From Pirellula sp. (GTDB lineage Bacteria; Planctomycetota; Planctomycetia; Pirellulales; Pirellulaceae), in the NCBI GenBank assembly GCA_025459355.1, contig JALOQS010000003.1, forward strand, positions 1-45,560: 45,560 nt of DNA, given 5' to 3'. The notes under the pieces were generated by a model that worked only from the letters and a program-made list of their open reading frames with translations, did not search any database and was not told where the DNA came from. Every line of letters begins with the position of its first letter. Positions within the stretch are counted from its first letter, which is position 1. The position numbers and the translations under genes are program-made. Below, one piece after another: positions 34,901-42,667 of this stretch.

Positions 34901-37900
34901 GAATGCTGTGATATCGAATGCTGCAAAAGCGAACGAGCTACATCCGGCGTGGCGCGAGCTGAAGCTCAGCCTATCCGAACCCGCAGACCAAACAGCCATT
35001 TTCCGCTTTGGTGCCGATTCGGTCTCGGAACTCTTGCATCAATTGCAGACAGCCATCGCTGATCCGACGCCCTTTCTCGCGATACAGCATCGCCAACAGC
35101 AAGACAACGGCCTCTTCTCCGACGAAGACCCAAACCTCCCACGCCTCTATCGACTTAGCATTGTCGCCGGGAATCGAAAAACGCTTAAGCAAAAAATGTC
35201 GCTGGCCGAGAACGCTCTCTCGCAAGGCAAGAGCATTACGGCCTTACAAAACCAAGGTATCTTCTTTGGTGAACGAGGCAGCCACCCGGGATCTAAGACG
35301 GCTTTTGTATTCGCCGGCCAAGGGTCTCAGTATCCCAAAATGCTGGCGTCGTTTCTCAAACATCCATCGATCGATGGCGAAACCATTAACCAAATCGAAC
35401 GGGCCACCAAAAAATGGATAGGCCTATCATTTGAAGATCTTGTTCTCGATCGTGGCCGGAAACTCGGCACCGAACTTCTTTCCACTCAATTCGGGATCTT
35501 GGGCTGCGAAGTTTTGCTGCTGCGAGTCCTGGAGGATATGGGAATCCGCCCCGATTTTCTCGCGGGCCACAGTTTTGGTGAATACGCAGCCATCTATGCA
35601 GCCGGCAGTTTGGACATCCCCGGCGTATTTGAAGCGGCTGCCTATCGAGCCCAAGCCGTCGCACAAGCCTCCGTTATGGAAGGGCAGCTCGTTTGCCTCT
35701 TTTGCGATGAAGAGACCGTTCTCAAAACTATTTCCGAACTAGGACTCGATGCTCACATCGCGAACTGTAACTCTCCTCAACAAACCGTTGTGGGTGTTCC
35801 CAAAGAGTCGTTGGACAATGTTCGCAAAGCTTTCGAAGCTCGCAGAATCCGCATCATAACCCTTCCTGTTCCCTTCGCATTTCACACGCCGCTGATGGCC
35901 AGCGCGTCTACCGTCATGGCCGAAAGGGTGGCCGCATTCCCAATCAACGCCGCCGAACGACCCCTCTTGAGCACAGTGACCGAAACATTCGAATCCAACG
36001 CGGATAACTTAAGAAAGAATCTGTGCGATCAATTCGTAAAACCCGTGCGATGGACACGATTGGTGCAACGCTTGCGACAAGATAACACGACTCTATTCGT
36101 CGAGGTGGGGCCAGGACAAGTGTTAACGGGACTGACCCGCAGCATCTTTAAAGGGAACGAGGATGTCTATTGCATCGCAACCGATGATCCACGCACATCA
36201 ACCGAAGAACAACTCCTCGCCGTTCTCGCTGTCCAAGAAATTCATGCACATCGCGCGAGAACGGACCGACATTCGAACCACTCCGTCCCCGCACTTCCTA
36301 CCGGTGTGGATCGTAAGCCGAAAGACACAACACCCCCACTGAACGAATCGAAAAACGCTCAATCCTTACCGAACCCAATTTCAAACTCCTCTACCGAACC
36401 ACTCTCGTATCAGCTTCGAGACGCTTCAATCGACATGGATGATAACGGCAACCCACTCAACACGGAAATTTTTCAATCGCCTTGTTTTTCAGAAATAGGA
36501 TTGCAACGAACCGCCGCCGTCGCAATCTATAGCAATAGCCTTGCAAACGTTGTCCCGAGCAATAACCAGGCAACAGCGTTTCTGGAACGTGATAGTGCGT
36601 CATGGCAACCACTCGCTCATACATGGCGAACCAGTGAAAACGCGGCATTGAGACTCAACTCGATCCGAGAACAGCAAACACTCCAAAGCCGTTCTCATCT
36701 CGTTATCGCAAACGAGACTCATAAAGTTGTAGATCGATTCGACTCGACGTTACCGACATCGAACGAGGACTTCAACTGGCATCCTTGCACGCCGAAATCC
36801 GGATCGCGCTATGTTGTTCTGAAACATCGCGGACAACGCTTTGGCACCCTCGGCATGAACGAATGTGGACTCGCGATTAGCTGCTCCGCCCCTCAGCAAG
36901 CTCACGAGGTCGGTTCACGACGGAATTCAACGCCGTTGATAGGCGAGATCATCGAAGCAACGCTCCGAGATTGCCGCACCACGGACGAAGCGGCCAAGGC
37001 TTTGCAATCGAACAGAGACTGCCGCGACTACTCCTGGCTCTTGACCGATTCGTCAGGCAAATGCCTTACAAGTCAATGCGCCGAATCGGGCGTGTCCTTC
37101 CAGCCTGCTCCCGTCGCAAAACAGACTACCGAAAATGTTGGTATCGACCGACTAAAATCGGGTTGTAGCCGATTGTCTATTGCGATGGACTCTAAGACTT
37201 TGCAACTCAAGTTTGCATTCCAATCCGCTGAGTTCAACTCGATTACCAACGAAGAAGTTTCCTTAGCATCTTTATTCGGCAATGCTTCCATCGTTCCCCA
37301 ACAGGCTTACTCGAACAAGGCCGAGGTGTCATGGCACCAGACCGCAAACGTAACCTCGCGCGATACGCAACATAACCGCGATGCGCAAGATAACCGTGTG
37401 TGGCGGATCGATGTTTCAGCAATGGAACTCGCTGCGGCAGGCGATAGCCGCGATTCGTTGCCACCACTTGGCGATCATGATCGTATTTGTACGAGAATCG
37501 TACCGAAACTGATCGCAGCACATGGAAAAGAAACTTCGAGTTGGTACCGCAAGCTAGCCCACTCCAAGATCCTGATCCTCGGGCATTTGCCATCGATAAA
37601 ATCGAAACTCGAGAACTGGGGGGGAGTGGTTCACATCGTTGCCGAATGGAACACGTCTGACGAGCTTCTGCAAACGACGGCCTCGCTACGAGACAAAGTG
37701 GGTTCGTTCGATCACGTGATCGTCGCTCCCTCTTTCATCAATCGCACGACGCGAGCGGCAAACACTCCCGCAGGTGGCGCCGCATCGTTGCTAGACTTCG
37801 ATTTCGATCGCGATATTCTCGCTGTCTATCGACTCGCTCAAGACTGGTTTTCAGGACTGGGTGATACATTGTCTCCGGCCGAACGATCCTTTATCGTCGT

Positions 37901-40900
37901 CACGAAAATGGGAGGGGATCTGGGGCTATCCGGTCATAGCCCTCGTCATATCGAGGGTGCACTAACCGGCTTGTCCAAAGCCATGTTTCTAGAGCGAGCC
38001 GTCATGGTGGGGCCAGATGTGCGATCGCACGCTATCGACTTTGAACCCAATGCGAGCGAAGCCTTGGTCGCGGAATGCCTACTCAGAGAATGGGCACAGG
38101 AAACAAGGGAAGCCGAAGTTGGCTATCGATCTGGCTCTCGCTATGTCTTGAGAAGCGTTCAAGCGCCGTTGCCACGCCCGTCCCTGGCGAGCCCACGTAA
38201 CAACCACACCGGCCTGCTTACGCCAACGTCCTCAAGCGAATGCTGGATCGTCACGGGAGGAGCGAGAGGTGTAACCGCCGAGATTGCCAAGTCTCTCGCG
38301 AAACGTTGCCACGGCACAATTCATTTGGTCGGCTCGAGTCCTATCCCATCCATTCCAAAAGAATGGCTGCAATATGATGACACCCAATTAAGAGCTCTCC
38401 GCTCGGATATTGCACGCAAAGCAGCTGCCGAAAAACGACCCGCCGCAGATCAATGGAACGCAATCGAGAAAGCGATGGAAATCGAACGAAACTTTCAGAT
38501 CATGCGCGATGCTGGTTTGAATTTCCGATATCACGCGTGCGATGTCTCCTCACTCAGTGCTGTTCAAGACTTGGTCGCGAAAATCCATGCGTTGGGCGAA
38601 CCAATTGTTGGCGTCGTGCATGGTGCCGGTTTCGAAAAGGCCAGCCGATTCGCCAGCAAAAAGCTTCCTCTTGTGCAGAAGACGTTCGAGTCCAAGGCGA
38701 TCGGTGCCCTGAATTTGATGAATGCAACAGCTAAGGAACCGGTCAAAACGTTCGTGGCCTTTGCATCGATCAGCGGTCGCTACGGAGCCATCGGCCAAAC
38801 CGATTACGGTTCTGCAAACGAATGGCTCACCAAGATCGTAGCCAGGTACGCGTATCTCAATCCTCAATGTCACGCTGTTGCTCTCGATTGGCACTCGTGG
38901 GGTGAAGTCGGCATGGCTGCACGCCCTGAAACCAAACATTCCCCCATGCTCAAAACCATGCGTTTTATGCCTGTGGACGAAGGAGTGGAGCATTTCCTAT
39001 CCGAGGTTGAGCTGGGTCAATCATGCCTAACCGACGGCACTTCAAACAGCTCCGTTGTTTGTCCAGCCGAAGTTGTTATCACCGATTGGCAATATCACAA
39101 ACTCTATTTCCCTGATTCGGTCGTTCCCTCTACAGCCGCAGAACCATCAAACACGCCCGCCGAATCCGTTAAGTCTGGCCTACAAATCGAAAGATGGGTC
39201 AAGTCTGAGGCACCATCATCGACCCACGAGAAACTCGAAGGCTTATGTTTGATCGTCGGAACGAATAACACGGCCAAGAATCTTCTAGATCAGCTACAAG
39301 CTCGCGATTGCCAAGTTCTCTACGTTCCTAGCCCAACCAACCAGACTGACGTCGAAAGACTCGGGGAACTTCTGCTGAATCTACCTGTAAACAACCTCTT
39401 CTGGCTCTGCTCGCTCGATCTCGACGCTTACCTTGGGCTCGGTTGGAAAAAAGAACGAGACCGACTCGATCGATTTGTGTCTCGCCCCCAAGAACTCATA
39501 AGCCGCTGGGCTCAAAAACAAACCGCGAACTCTCGCAAGTTAATCGTTGCGGGCAATGCGCATCCGATTGCAGAACAAGATCGATTCTTTGGTCAAGCCG
39601 TTACACCGGAGGCCAGTTGGTTAAGTGCCTTGCTCGACCAGAATCCAGCTCTTCAAGAAAAGTTTACGATCTGCAAAACCGTATGGATGTCAAATCACGT
39701 TACTCCCGCAGCCCAATCCGATAGCTTGCACGAAGAGTCCGTGATTGTCGAAGACGCGACCAAGATTCATCGCTCAAATTCGAGTCGCTGGATCTCGGAA
39801 CTCGTGCATGTCGATCAACCCGACCCGAGCGAATTACCAAGCTCTCGCCCGGCTGGTACCTGGGTCATCGTAAGTCAAAACGCCTCCTCGATGCAAACGA
39901 GTTTCGCAAAGACTCTGAGCGTTCCGACAGCTAAAATGGCCACGATCGACATCGATGCTTGGATTCAGAAACAACGAGAGCTATCATCCTGCGGCGGTGA
40001 CCACTCATTGCGCAACGCAATCGAGGGGCAACAGTTCAGCGCGATTGTTAATCCTCTTCAATCGATTCGCGAGCAGTCTGGGGATACCATCACGGGCATG
40101 ATCCTGTGTGCGCCCTCGGACAGTGAATCGAAAGCGATCGGTGAAGTCGATTTTACCAAGCTTCTGTCTCAACTCATGATGGCTACTCAGCCTGACAGCA
40201 TCCGAGATGTCGTGCTGATCGCCTCTCATTCAGCCAAGCTTCCTGTAACCGAAGAATGGCTACGATGGCATTCGATACGACGAGGAATACGATCTGCACT
40301 CATTACCGGTTGCGGAACGGTACTGGATTCCGCTATGGCGGTTGCGTCCTTGTCACTGCCCGACCAACCTGGATTGTTCGCGATTCATTACAATACCGAT
40401 CAATCTGCTGCACCGAAGCAGAACCTCCCCAATCCGGTTAGCTCTGCCCAATATGCTCTGAAGCCAACACCAACAATAATCAACGACACCATTGTCTGCG
40501 AAGTCGTGGTGGACCCCTTGAGAGACCCGTTTCTGGCCCAACACCGATTTCGAGGCAAACCGCTCATGCCCCTCGTTGGAATCGCGGAGTTGATGTCGCA
40601 GTCTGCCGCCTCCGCCGGGCTGATCGACCCCAGACTCGGAATAACGGTCGAGAACCTCTACGTTGAGAATGGTCTCAAGTTTGCTGACGACGATGCTAAA
40701 TCCTTATTCATTAAACTAGAGGCATCACCGACCCATACGAAAGCCACGCTGTTCTACCCCTTTATAGATTCGCGCGGCCGTACGGTAGATCCCGAGCGAG
40801 TCGTAGCGACCGCAATCCTCAAAGCTGTCTCCTTAAAAGCTCCGTCCCAACGATTGCCACACATACCGGTCGCTCCATGGCATAACGTCGGCTACCCCGG

Positions 40901-41306
40901 CGAGGAAAGTGTGATTTATCATGGCCCTCCGTTTAGATGCCTAGAAAAAACACAGTACTTTGAGAACGGTATCATCGCGACTCTCCGAGGCCAAGAACCA
41001 TCGACCATGGGTGGAGAACGAGTTGGAACTTGGCTCACTCCTATGGGAATTATCGATAGCTCATTGTTCGCTTGTGGCGTCCTAGCGTGGACCAGAAATC
41101 CAGGCGCAGTGGCGATTCCTTCTGGTATCGATTCCATAACGATCTATTCCCAGTCGATCGCTGGACATGTTTACAACGGGATCTTTTCACTCGATGAATT
41201 GACCGCTAACGAAGGTCGGTTCTCAGGAACCGTCTTGAGCCAAACCGGCGAGGTATTGTTCGAAATGACCAGCTATCGAGCCACCTTGGTTAGATCAACA
41301 CATTGA
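31980..41306 (+). CDS. Giant PUFA/PKS-type synthase: KS, pseudo-KS, AT, C45/AAT-like segment, pseudo-KR, KR, DH
   Basis: A 3108-residue iterative synthase. KS (about 20-475): Cys228 in NAACASSL, His360 in EAHATST, His400 in IGHTLET, all intact. Pseudo-KS (about 540-960): Asn726 replaces Cys in DSGNASG and both catalytic His positions are lost (EVDANG, IGETCG), like a chain-length factor. AT (about 1110-1410): AGHSFGEYAA with Ser1198. A segment near 1560-1710 (GMNECGLAISCSAP; YSWLLTDSSGKC) resembles C45/acyl-CoA:6-APA acyltransferases. Pseudo-KR and KR (about 1840-2350): VTGGARGV near 2091 and Y2276 with N2280. DH (about 2840-3105): HRFRGKPLMP, with H2855 and the HxxxGxxxxP pattern, and D3026. 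No ACP or ER is present; these come from separate proteins. The product is probably a long reduced or hydroxylated acyl chain. Confidence 0.9.
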   Translation: MISNATNHDAAHSKLPANQQPLAIVGMGCRLPGGGSLTEYWNLVASGQSAIRELPFHRLDQSTYYSPEPCVRPRTITRLGGIVSPYHGVRNLYHLTSSEIRQCDPAHLELFGVMDDAVESAGWDVKNFECKKTGVYLGHTRGTGRCGEIVYRTLIPQTAEWLRELDEIASLEPIQQDRIIAKIVADVQNRYVGFDHNRSERLAAFQAASLISKGFRLNGPSLSLNAACASSLAALSYAGEALSVGDIDVAVVGCGSFVEFDSLVLFSRAGSVSKTGSRPFDAAADGLIPAEGYVILLVKTLERALQDNDSIMAIIRGYGYSSDGKGKSLWAPREEGQILAIQRAYGNCLTPTRLGYLEAHATSTAVGDATEMRALTRALAAPLTGCPKVPVGSVKANIGHTLETAGLAALVKAVLAIQHAQIPPVANVKTPNPNIDWDNSPLYLPRELSPWNSVPSQPRRAGVNAFGIGGLNAHVILEEFLPDYADQYFHPDPECDSNPSSVSMPVSRSMTDSTSTPEKDLSQLVAIVGVGAIAPGGKVADDFWHATKDGAKHFSEPNQKRLAPEHLDSSKRWPEKMVGGFLQDYQYDWRKHKVAPKQVADADPLQFMLLDAVDQAFVDTGIALSPELRKRTGVVIGSVFGGEFGNALQMGLRLPEFSRLMETYLKQAGVEPETIESLIDRYQTLLLSRMPALNDETGSFTSSTLASRITKTFDVMGGGSAIDSGNASGITSLQIAVNSLRSRNADLMVCACGQRSIGPFNYELLCHSGALSPSGKASVGSNQSDGLVPGEGAAVVVLKRLDEAIRDGNKIYSVIKGFEQVQLPSVKESFTAVDRSLAKWLTPGELAYVEVDANGCPEANEEFYAIQSELTFHNQYRVPVAALKEQIGETCGASALLSVIRASKALQLGVLPAAASADEKRLPRHLDSLSTSENKWDPNADTPASVIVHSSSDGLYSGVVLGNIASVVKSSATSNAVISNAAKANELHPAWRELKLSLSEPADQTAIFRFGADSVSELLHQLQTAIADPTPFLAIQHRQQQDNGLFSDEDPNLPRLYRLSIVAGNRKTLKQKMSLAENALSQGKSITALQNQGIFFGERGSHPGSKTAFVFAGQGSQYPKMLASFLKHPSIDGETINQIERATKKWIGLSFEDLVLDRGRKLGTELLSTQFGILGCEVLLLRVLEDMGIRPDFLAGHSFGEYAAIYAAGSLDIPGVFEAAAYRAQAVAQASVMEGQLVCLFCDEETVLKTISELGLDAHIANCNSPQQTVVGVPKESLDNVRKAFEARRIRIITLPVPFAFHTPLMASASTVMAERVAAFPINAAERPLLSTVTETFESNADNLRKNLCDQFVKPVRWTRLVQRLRQDNTTLFVEVGPGQVLTGLTRSIFKGNEDVYCIATDDPRTSTEEQLLAVLAVQEIHAHRARTDRHSNHSVPALPTGVDRKPKDTTPPLNESKNAQSLPNPISNSSTEPLSYQLRDASIDMDDNGNPLNTEIFQSPCFSEIGLQRTAAVAIYSNSLANVVPSNNQATAFLERDSASWQPLAHTWRTSENAALRLNSIREQQTLQSRSHLVIANETHKVVDRFDSTLPTSNEDFNWHPCTPKSGSRYVVLKHRGQRFGTLGMNECGLAISCSAPQQAHEVGSRRNSTPLIGEIIEATLRDCRTTDEAAKALQSNRDCRDYSWLLTDSSGKCLTSQCAESGVSFQPAPVAKQTTENVGIDRLKSGCSRLSIAMDSKTLQLKFAFQSAEFNSITNEEVSLASLFGNASIVPQQAYSNKAEVSWHQTANVTSRDTQHNRDAQDNRVWRIDVSAMELAAAGDSRDSLPPLGDHDRICTRIVPKLIAAHGKETSSWYRKLAHSKILILGHLPSIKSKLENWGGVVHIVAEWNTSDELLQTTASLRDKVGSFDHVIVAPSFINRTTRAANTPAGGAASLLDFDFDRDILAVYRLAQDWFSGLGDTLSPAERSFIVVTKMGGDLGLSGHSPRHIEGALTGLSKAMFLERAVMVGPDVRSHAIDFEPNASEALVAECLLREWAQETREAEVGYRSGSRYVLRSVQAPLPRPSLASPRNNHTGLLTPTSSSECWIVTGGARGVTAEIAKSLAKRCHGTIHLVGSSPIPSIPKEWLQYDDTQLRALRSDIARKAAAEKRPAADQWNAIEKAMEIERNFQIMRDAGLNFRYHACDVSSLSAVQDLVAKIHALGEPIVGVVHGAGFEKASRFASKKLPLVQKTFESKAIGALNLMNATAKEPVKTFVAFASISGRYGAIGQTDYGSANEWLTKIVARYAYLNPQCHAVALDWHSWGEVGMAARPETKHSPMLKTMRFMPVDEGVEHFLSEVELGQSCLTDGTSNSSVVCPAEVVITDWQYHKLYFPDSVVPSTAAEPSNTPAESVKSGLQIERWVKSEAPSSTHEKLEGLCLIVGTNNTAKNLLDQLQARDCQVLYVPSPTNQTDVERLGELLLNLPVNNLFWLCSLDLDAYLGLGWKKERDRLDRFVSRPQELISRWAQKQTANSRKLIVAGNAHPIAEQDRFFGQAVTPEASWLSALLDQNPALQEKFTICKTVWMSNHVTPAAQSDSLHEESVIVEDATKIHRSNSSRWISELVHVDQPDPSELPSSRPAGTWVIVSQNASSMQTSFAKTLSVPTAKMATIDIDAWIQKQRELSSCGGDHSLRNAIEGQQFSAIVNPLQSIREQSGDTITGMILCAPSDSESKAIGEVDFTKLLSQLMMATQPDSIRDVVLIASHSAKLPVTEEWLRWHSIRRGIRSALITGCGTVLDSAMAVASLSLPDQPGLFAIHYNTDQSAAPKQNLPNPVSSAQYALKPTPTIINDTIVCEVVVDPLRDPFLAQHRFRGKPLMPLVGIAELMSQSAASAGLIDPRLGITVENLYVENGLKFADDDAKSLFIKLEASPTHTKATLFYPFIDSRGRTVDPERVVATAILKAVSLKAPSQRLPHIPVAPWHNVGYPGEESVIYHGPPFRCLEKTQYFENGIIATLRGQEPSTMGGERVGTWLTPMGIIDSSLFACGVLAWTRNPGAVAIPSGIDSITIYSQSIAGHVYNGIFSLDELTANEGRFSGTVLSQTGEVLFEMTSYRATLVRSTH
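34895..34924. repeat. 15-bp tandem duplication in a synthase linker
   Basis: Copies 34895-34909 and 34910-34924 (core ATCGAATGCTG) differ at two bases. They are in frame and double the SNA motif in the low-complexity linker after the pseudo-KS domain. Confidence 0.75.
37362..37397. repeat. 18-bp tandem duplication in a synthase linker
   Basis: Copies 37362-37379 and 37380-37397 (pattern GATRCGCAASATAACCGY) are in frame and repeat DTQHNR/DAQDNR in the segment between the C45-like part and the pseudo-KR. Confidence 0.8.
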
Positions 41307-41328
41307 GATCCATTCATTGAGATCCATC
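41301..41328. repeat. 14-bp tandem duplication containing the synthase stop codon
   Basis: Copies 41301-41314 and 41315-41328 (CATTGAGATCCAT plus one variable base) are adjacent, with a degraded third copy after them. The first holds the TGA of the synthase gene. The following 43 bases lead to the next start codon. Confidence 0.85.
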
Positions 41329-41371
41329 CATCGAGAACAACGAATTAGTAACCTAAACCTAGATTGACAAC

Positions 41372-42136
41372 ATGATTGATTTACGAAACCGAGTTTCATT
41401 GGTAACAGGCAGTTCGCGTGGTATCGGTCGAGCGACCGCGTTGAAACTAGCTCAAGCGGGCAGCGATGTGATTGTTAACTATGTGTCGTCCAAAACGGCT
41501 GCTGTCGAAACGGCGAAAGAAATCAAACGTCTAGGCCGACAAGCTTGGGTGGTCAAAGCCGATGTTAGCGAGGAGCAAGATGCACGAGAACTCATCGGTT
41601 TCATCAATCGAGAAATTGGACAACTCGATATCATCGTTTGTAACGCAGCAACCGGCGGTTTTCGAAGCCTGTTTGATTCGGAGACGAAACACTTTGAACG
41701 CGCCATGGCGACCAACGTGCTTTCCCTGGTTTATCTAGCTCGCGAAGCTCGGGATCTCATGGTGAATCGCCCCTATCGTACAAAGATTGTTGCTATCTCT
41801 AGCCATGGTGCCGATATTGCCTTGCCGATGTACGGGCTTATTGGTGGCTCGAAAGCAGCATTGGAAAGCATCGCTCGACATTTAACACTCGAGGTCGGGC
41901 ACCTCGGAGTCAATGTTAACATCGTTAAAGCAGGCTTGGTCAAAACCGACTCCACCGATCGCTTACCTGGTGCGGAGGAAATGTTTGCGGGGCGAGTTCA
42001 CAAATCTATGATGGGGACTCGGGTACTCGAGGCAGATGATGTTGCGAACGCGGTCTTGTTCTTGGTTAGCCCCCTTAGCGATTTGGTTCAAGGAGAAACG
42101 CTGACCGTGGATGGAGGCTCCGCAGTCCATGTCTAA
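41372..42136 (+). CDS. FabL-like enoyl-ACP reductase (SDR)
   Basis: A 254-residue classical-size SDR beginning with the nucleotide motif TGSSRGIGRA. The active-site pair is Tyr154-x6-Lys161 (MYGLIGGSKAALE), not the Tyr-x3-Lys of ketoreductases. The Y-x6-K spacing, with NYxxSKxAAxETAxEI near the N terminus and a C terminus GETLTVDGG, matches the Bacillus subtilis FabL class of NADPH enoyl-ACP reductases. It would reduce the enoyl intermediate left by the DH domain. It follows the synthase by 65 bases and overlaps the next gene by 8 bases. In PUFA clusters this step is normally done by the flavoprotein PfaD, which is absent here. Confidence 0.82.
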   Translation: MIDLRNRVSLVTGSSRGIGRATALKLAQAGSDVIVNYVSSKTAAVETAKEIKRLGRQAWVVKADVSEEQDARELIGFINREIGQLDIIVCNAATGGFRSLFDSETKHFERAMATNVLSLVYLAREARDLMVNRPYRTKIVAISSHGADIALPMYGLIGGSKAALESIARHLTLEVGHLGVNVNIVKAGLVKTDSTDRLPGAEEMFAGRVHKSMMGTRVLEADDVANAVLFLVSPLSDLVQGETLTVDGGSAVHV

Positions 42137-42653
42137 TCAGCCCTCCGAGGGTCGCTTTTCATTATCGTCCGAGGCACGGCGAGGTCTCTCTCGATACGTC
42201 TGGAGGATAGCGGTACCTCGCGAGTGCGCGATTGTCGTCCTTTTTAATGCGCCATGGGCTTGGCTTGTCTTTCGTGGACGCGACGATATAACCCACCTTG
42301 GCTGGGGAGGCCTCATGGCCTTTCTCGGCCCGATGTCCTTTGTGCTTCCGTTCTTTACTAGCTTCTTCGGATGGATGACCGGGATCATTTTGAAACCCTA
42401 TTTTGGATTTACCAAGGTACGTTTGTCGGTCAAGAACTGGATCTGGCCGGCATCCGTGATCGGAGTGTTCCATGGCATGATCGGTGTAGCGGCAATCGTT
42501 TTGTCCCTCTGGGGCATGGATAAACTTTTTCCAAGCCTGCGTTGGAACGCGTATCAAGCGGTTGCAATCGTTTCCTGCGTGGCTTGCCTACTGGCCACTG
42601 TTTTCCACCCTTGGTGTATCCGACGTTCACTCCAAAACTCTCATTATCGCTAA
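42129..42653 (+). CDS. Small four-helix integral membrane protein, unknown function
   Basis: A 174-residue protein with about four membrane segments: near 27-42 (CAIVVLFNAPWAWLVF), 55-80 (GLMAFLGPMSFVLPFF), 98-120 (WPASVIGVFHGMIGVAAI) and 140-160 (AVAIVSCVACLLATVF). No family is recognised. ATG 42129 overlaps the FabL-like stop (ATGTCTAA), so its translation is coupled to that gene and it belongs to the operon. An ATG at 42111 would add six residues. It could anchor the synthase or act on the lipid in the membrane; nothing in the sequence decides. Confidence 0.8.
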   Translation: MSNQPSEGRFSLSSEARRGLSRYVWRIAVPRECAIVVLFNAPWAWLVFRGRDDITHLGWGGLMAFLGPMSFVLPFFTSFFGWMTGIILKPYFGFTKVRLSVKNWIWPASVIGVFHGMIGVAAIVLSLWGMDKLFPSLRWNAYQAVAIVSCVACLLATVFHPWCIRRSLQNSHYR

Positions 42654-42667
42654 TAGGACTCGGCCCC

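Noticed and set aside
27708-41306. Enediyne or type II aromatic polyketide cluster
   Set aside because: No enediyne-type thioesterase or aromatase/cyclase genes are present, and the DSIK-type ACPs and separate enoyl reductase point to a fatty-acid-like product.
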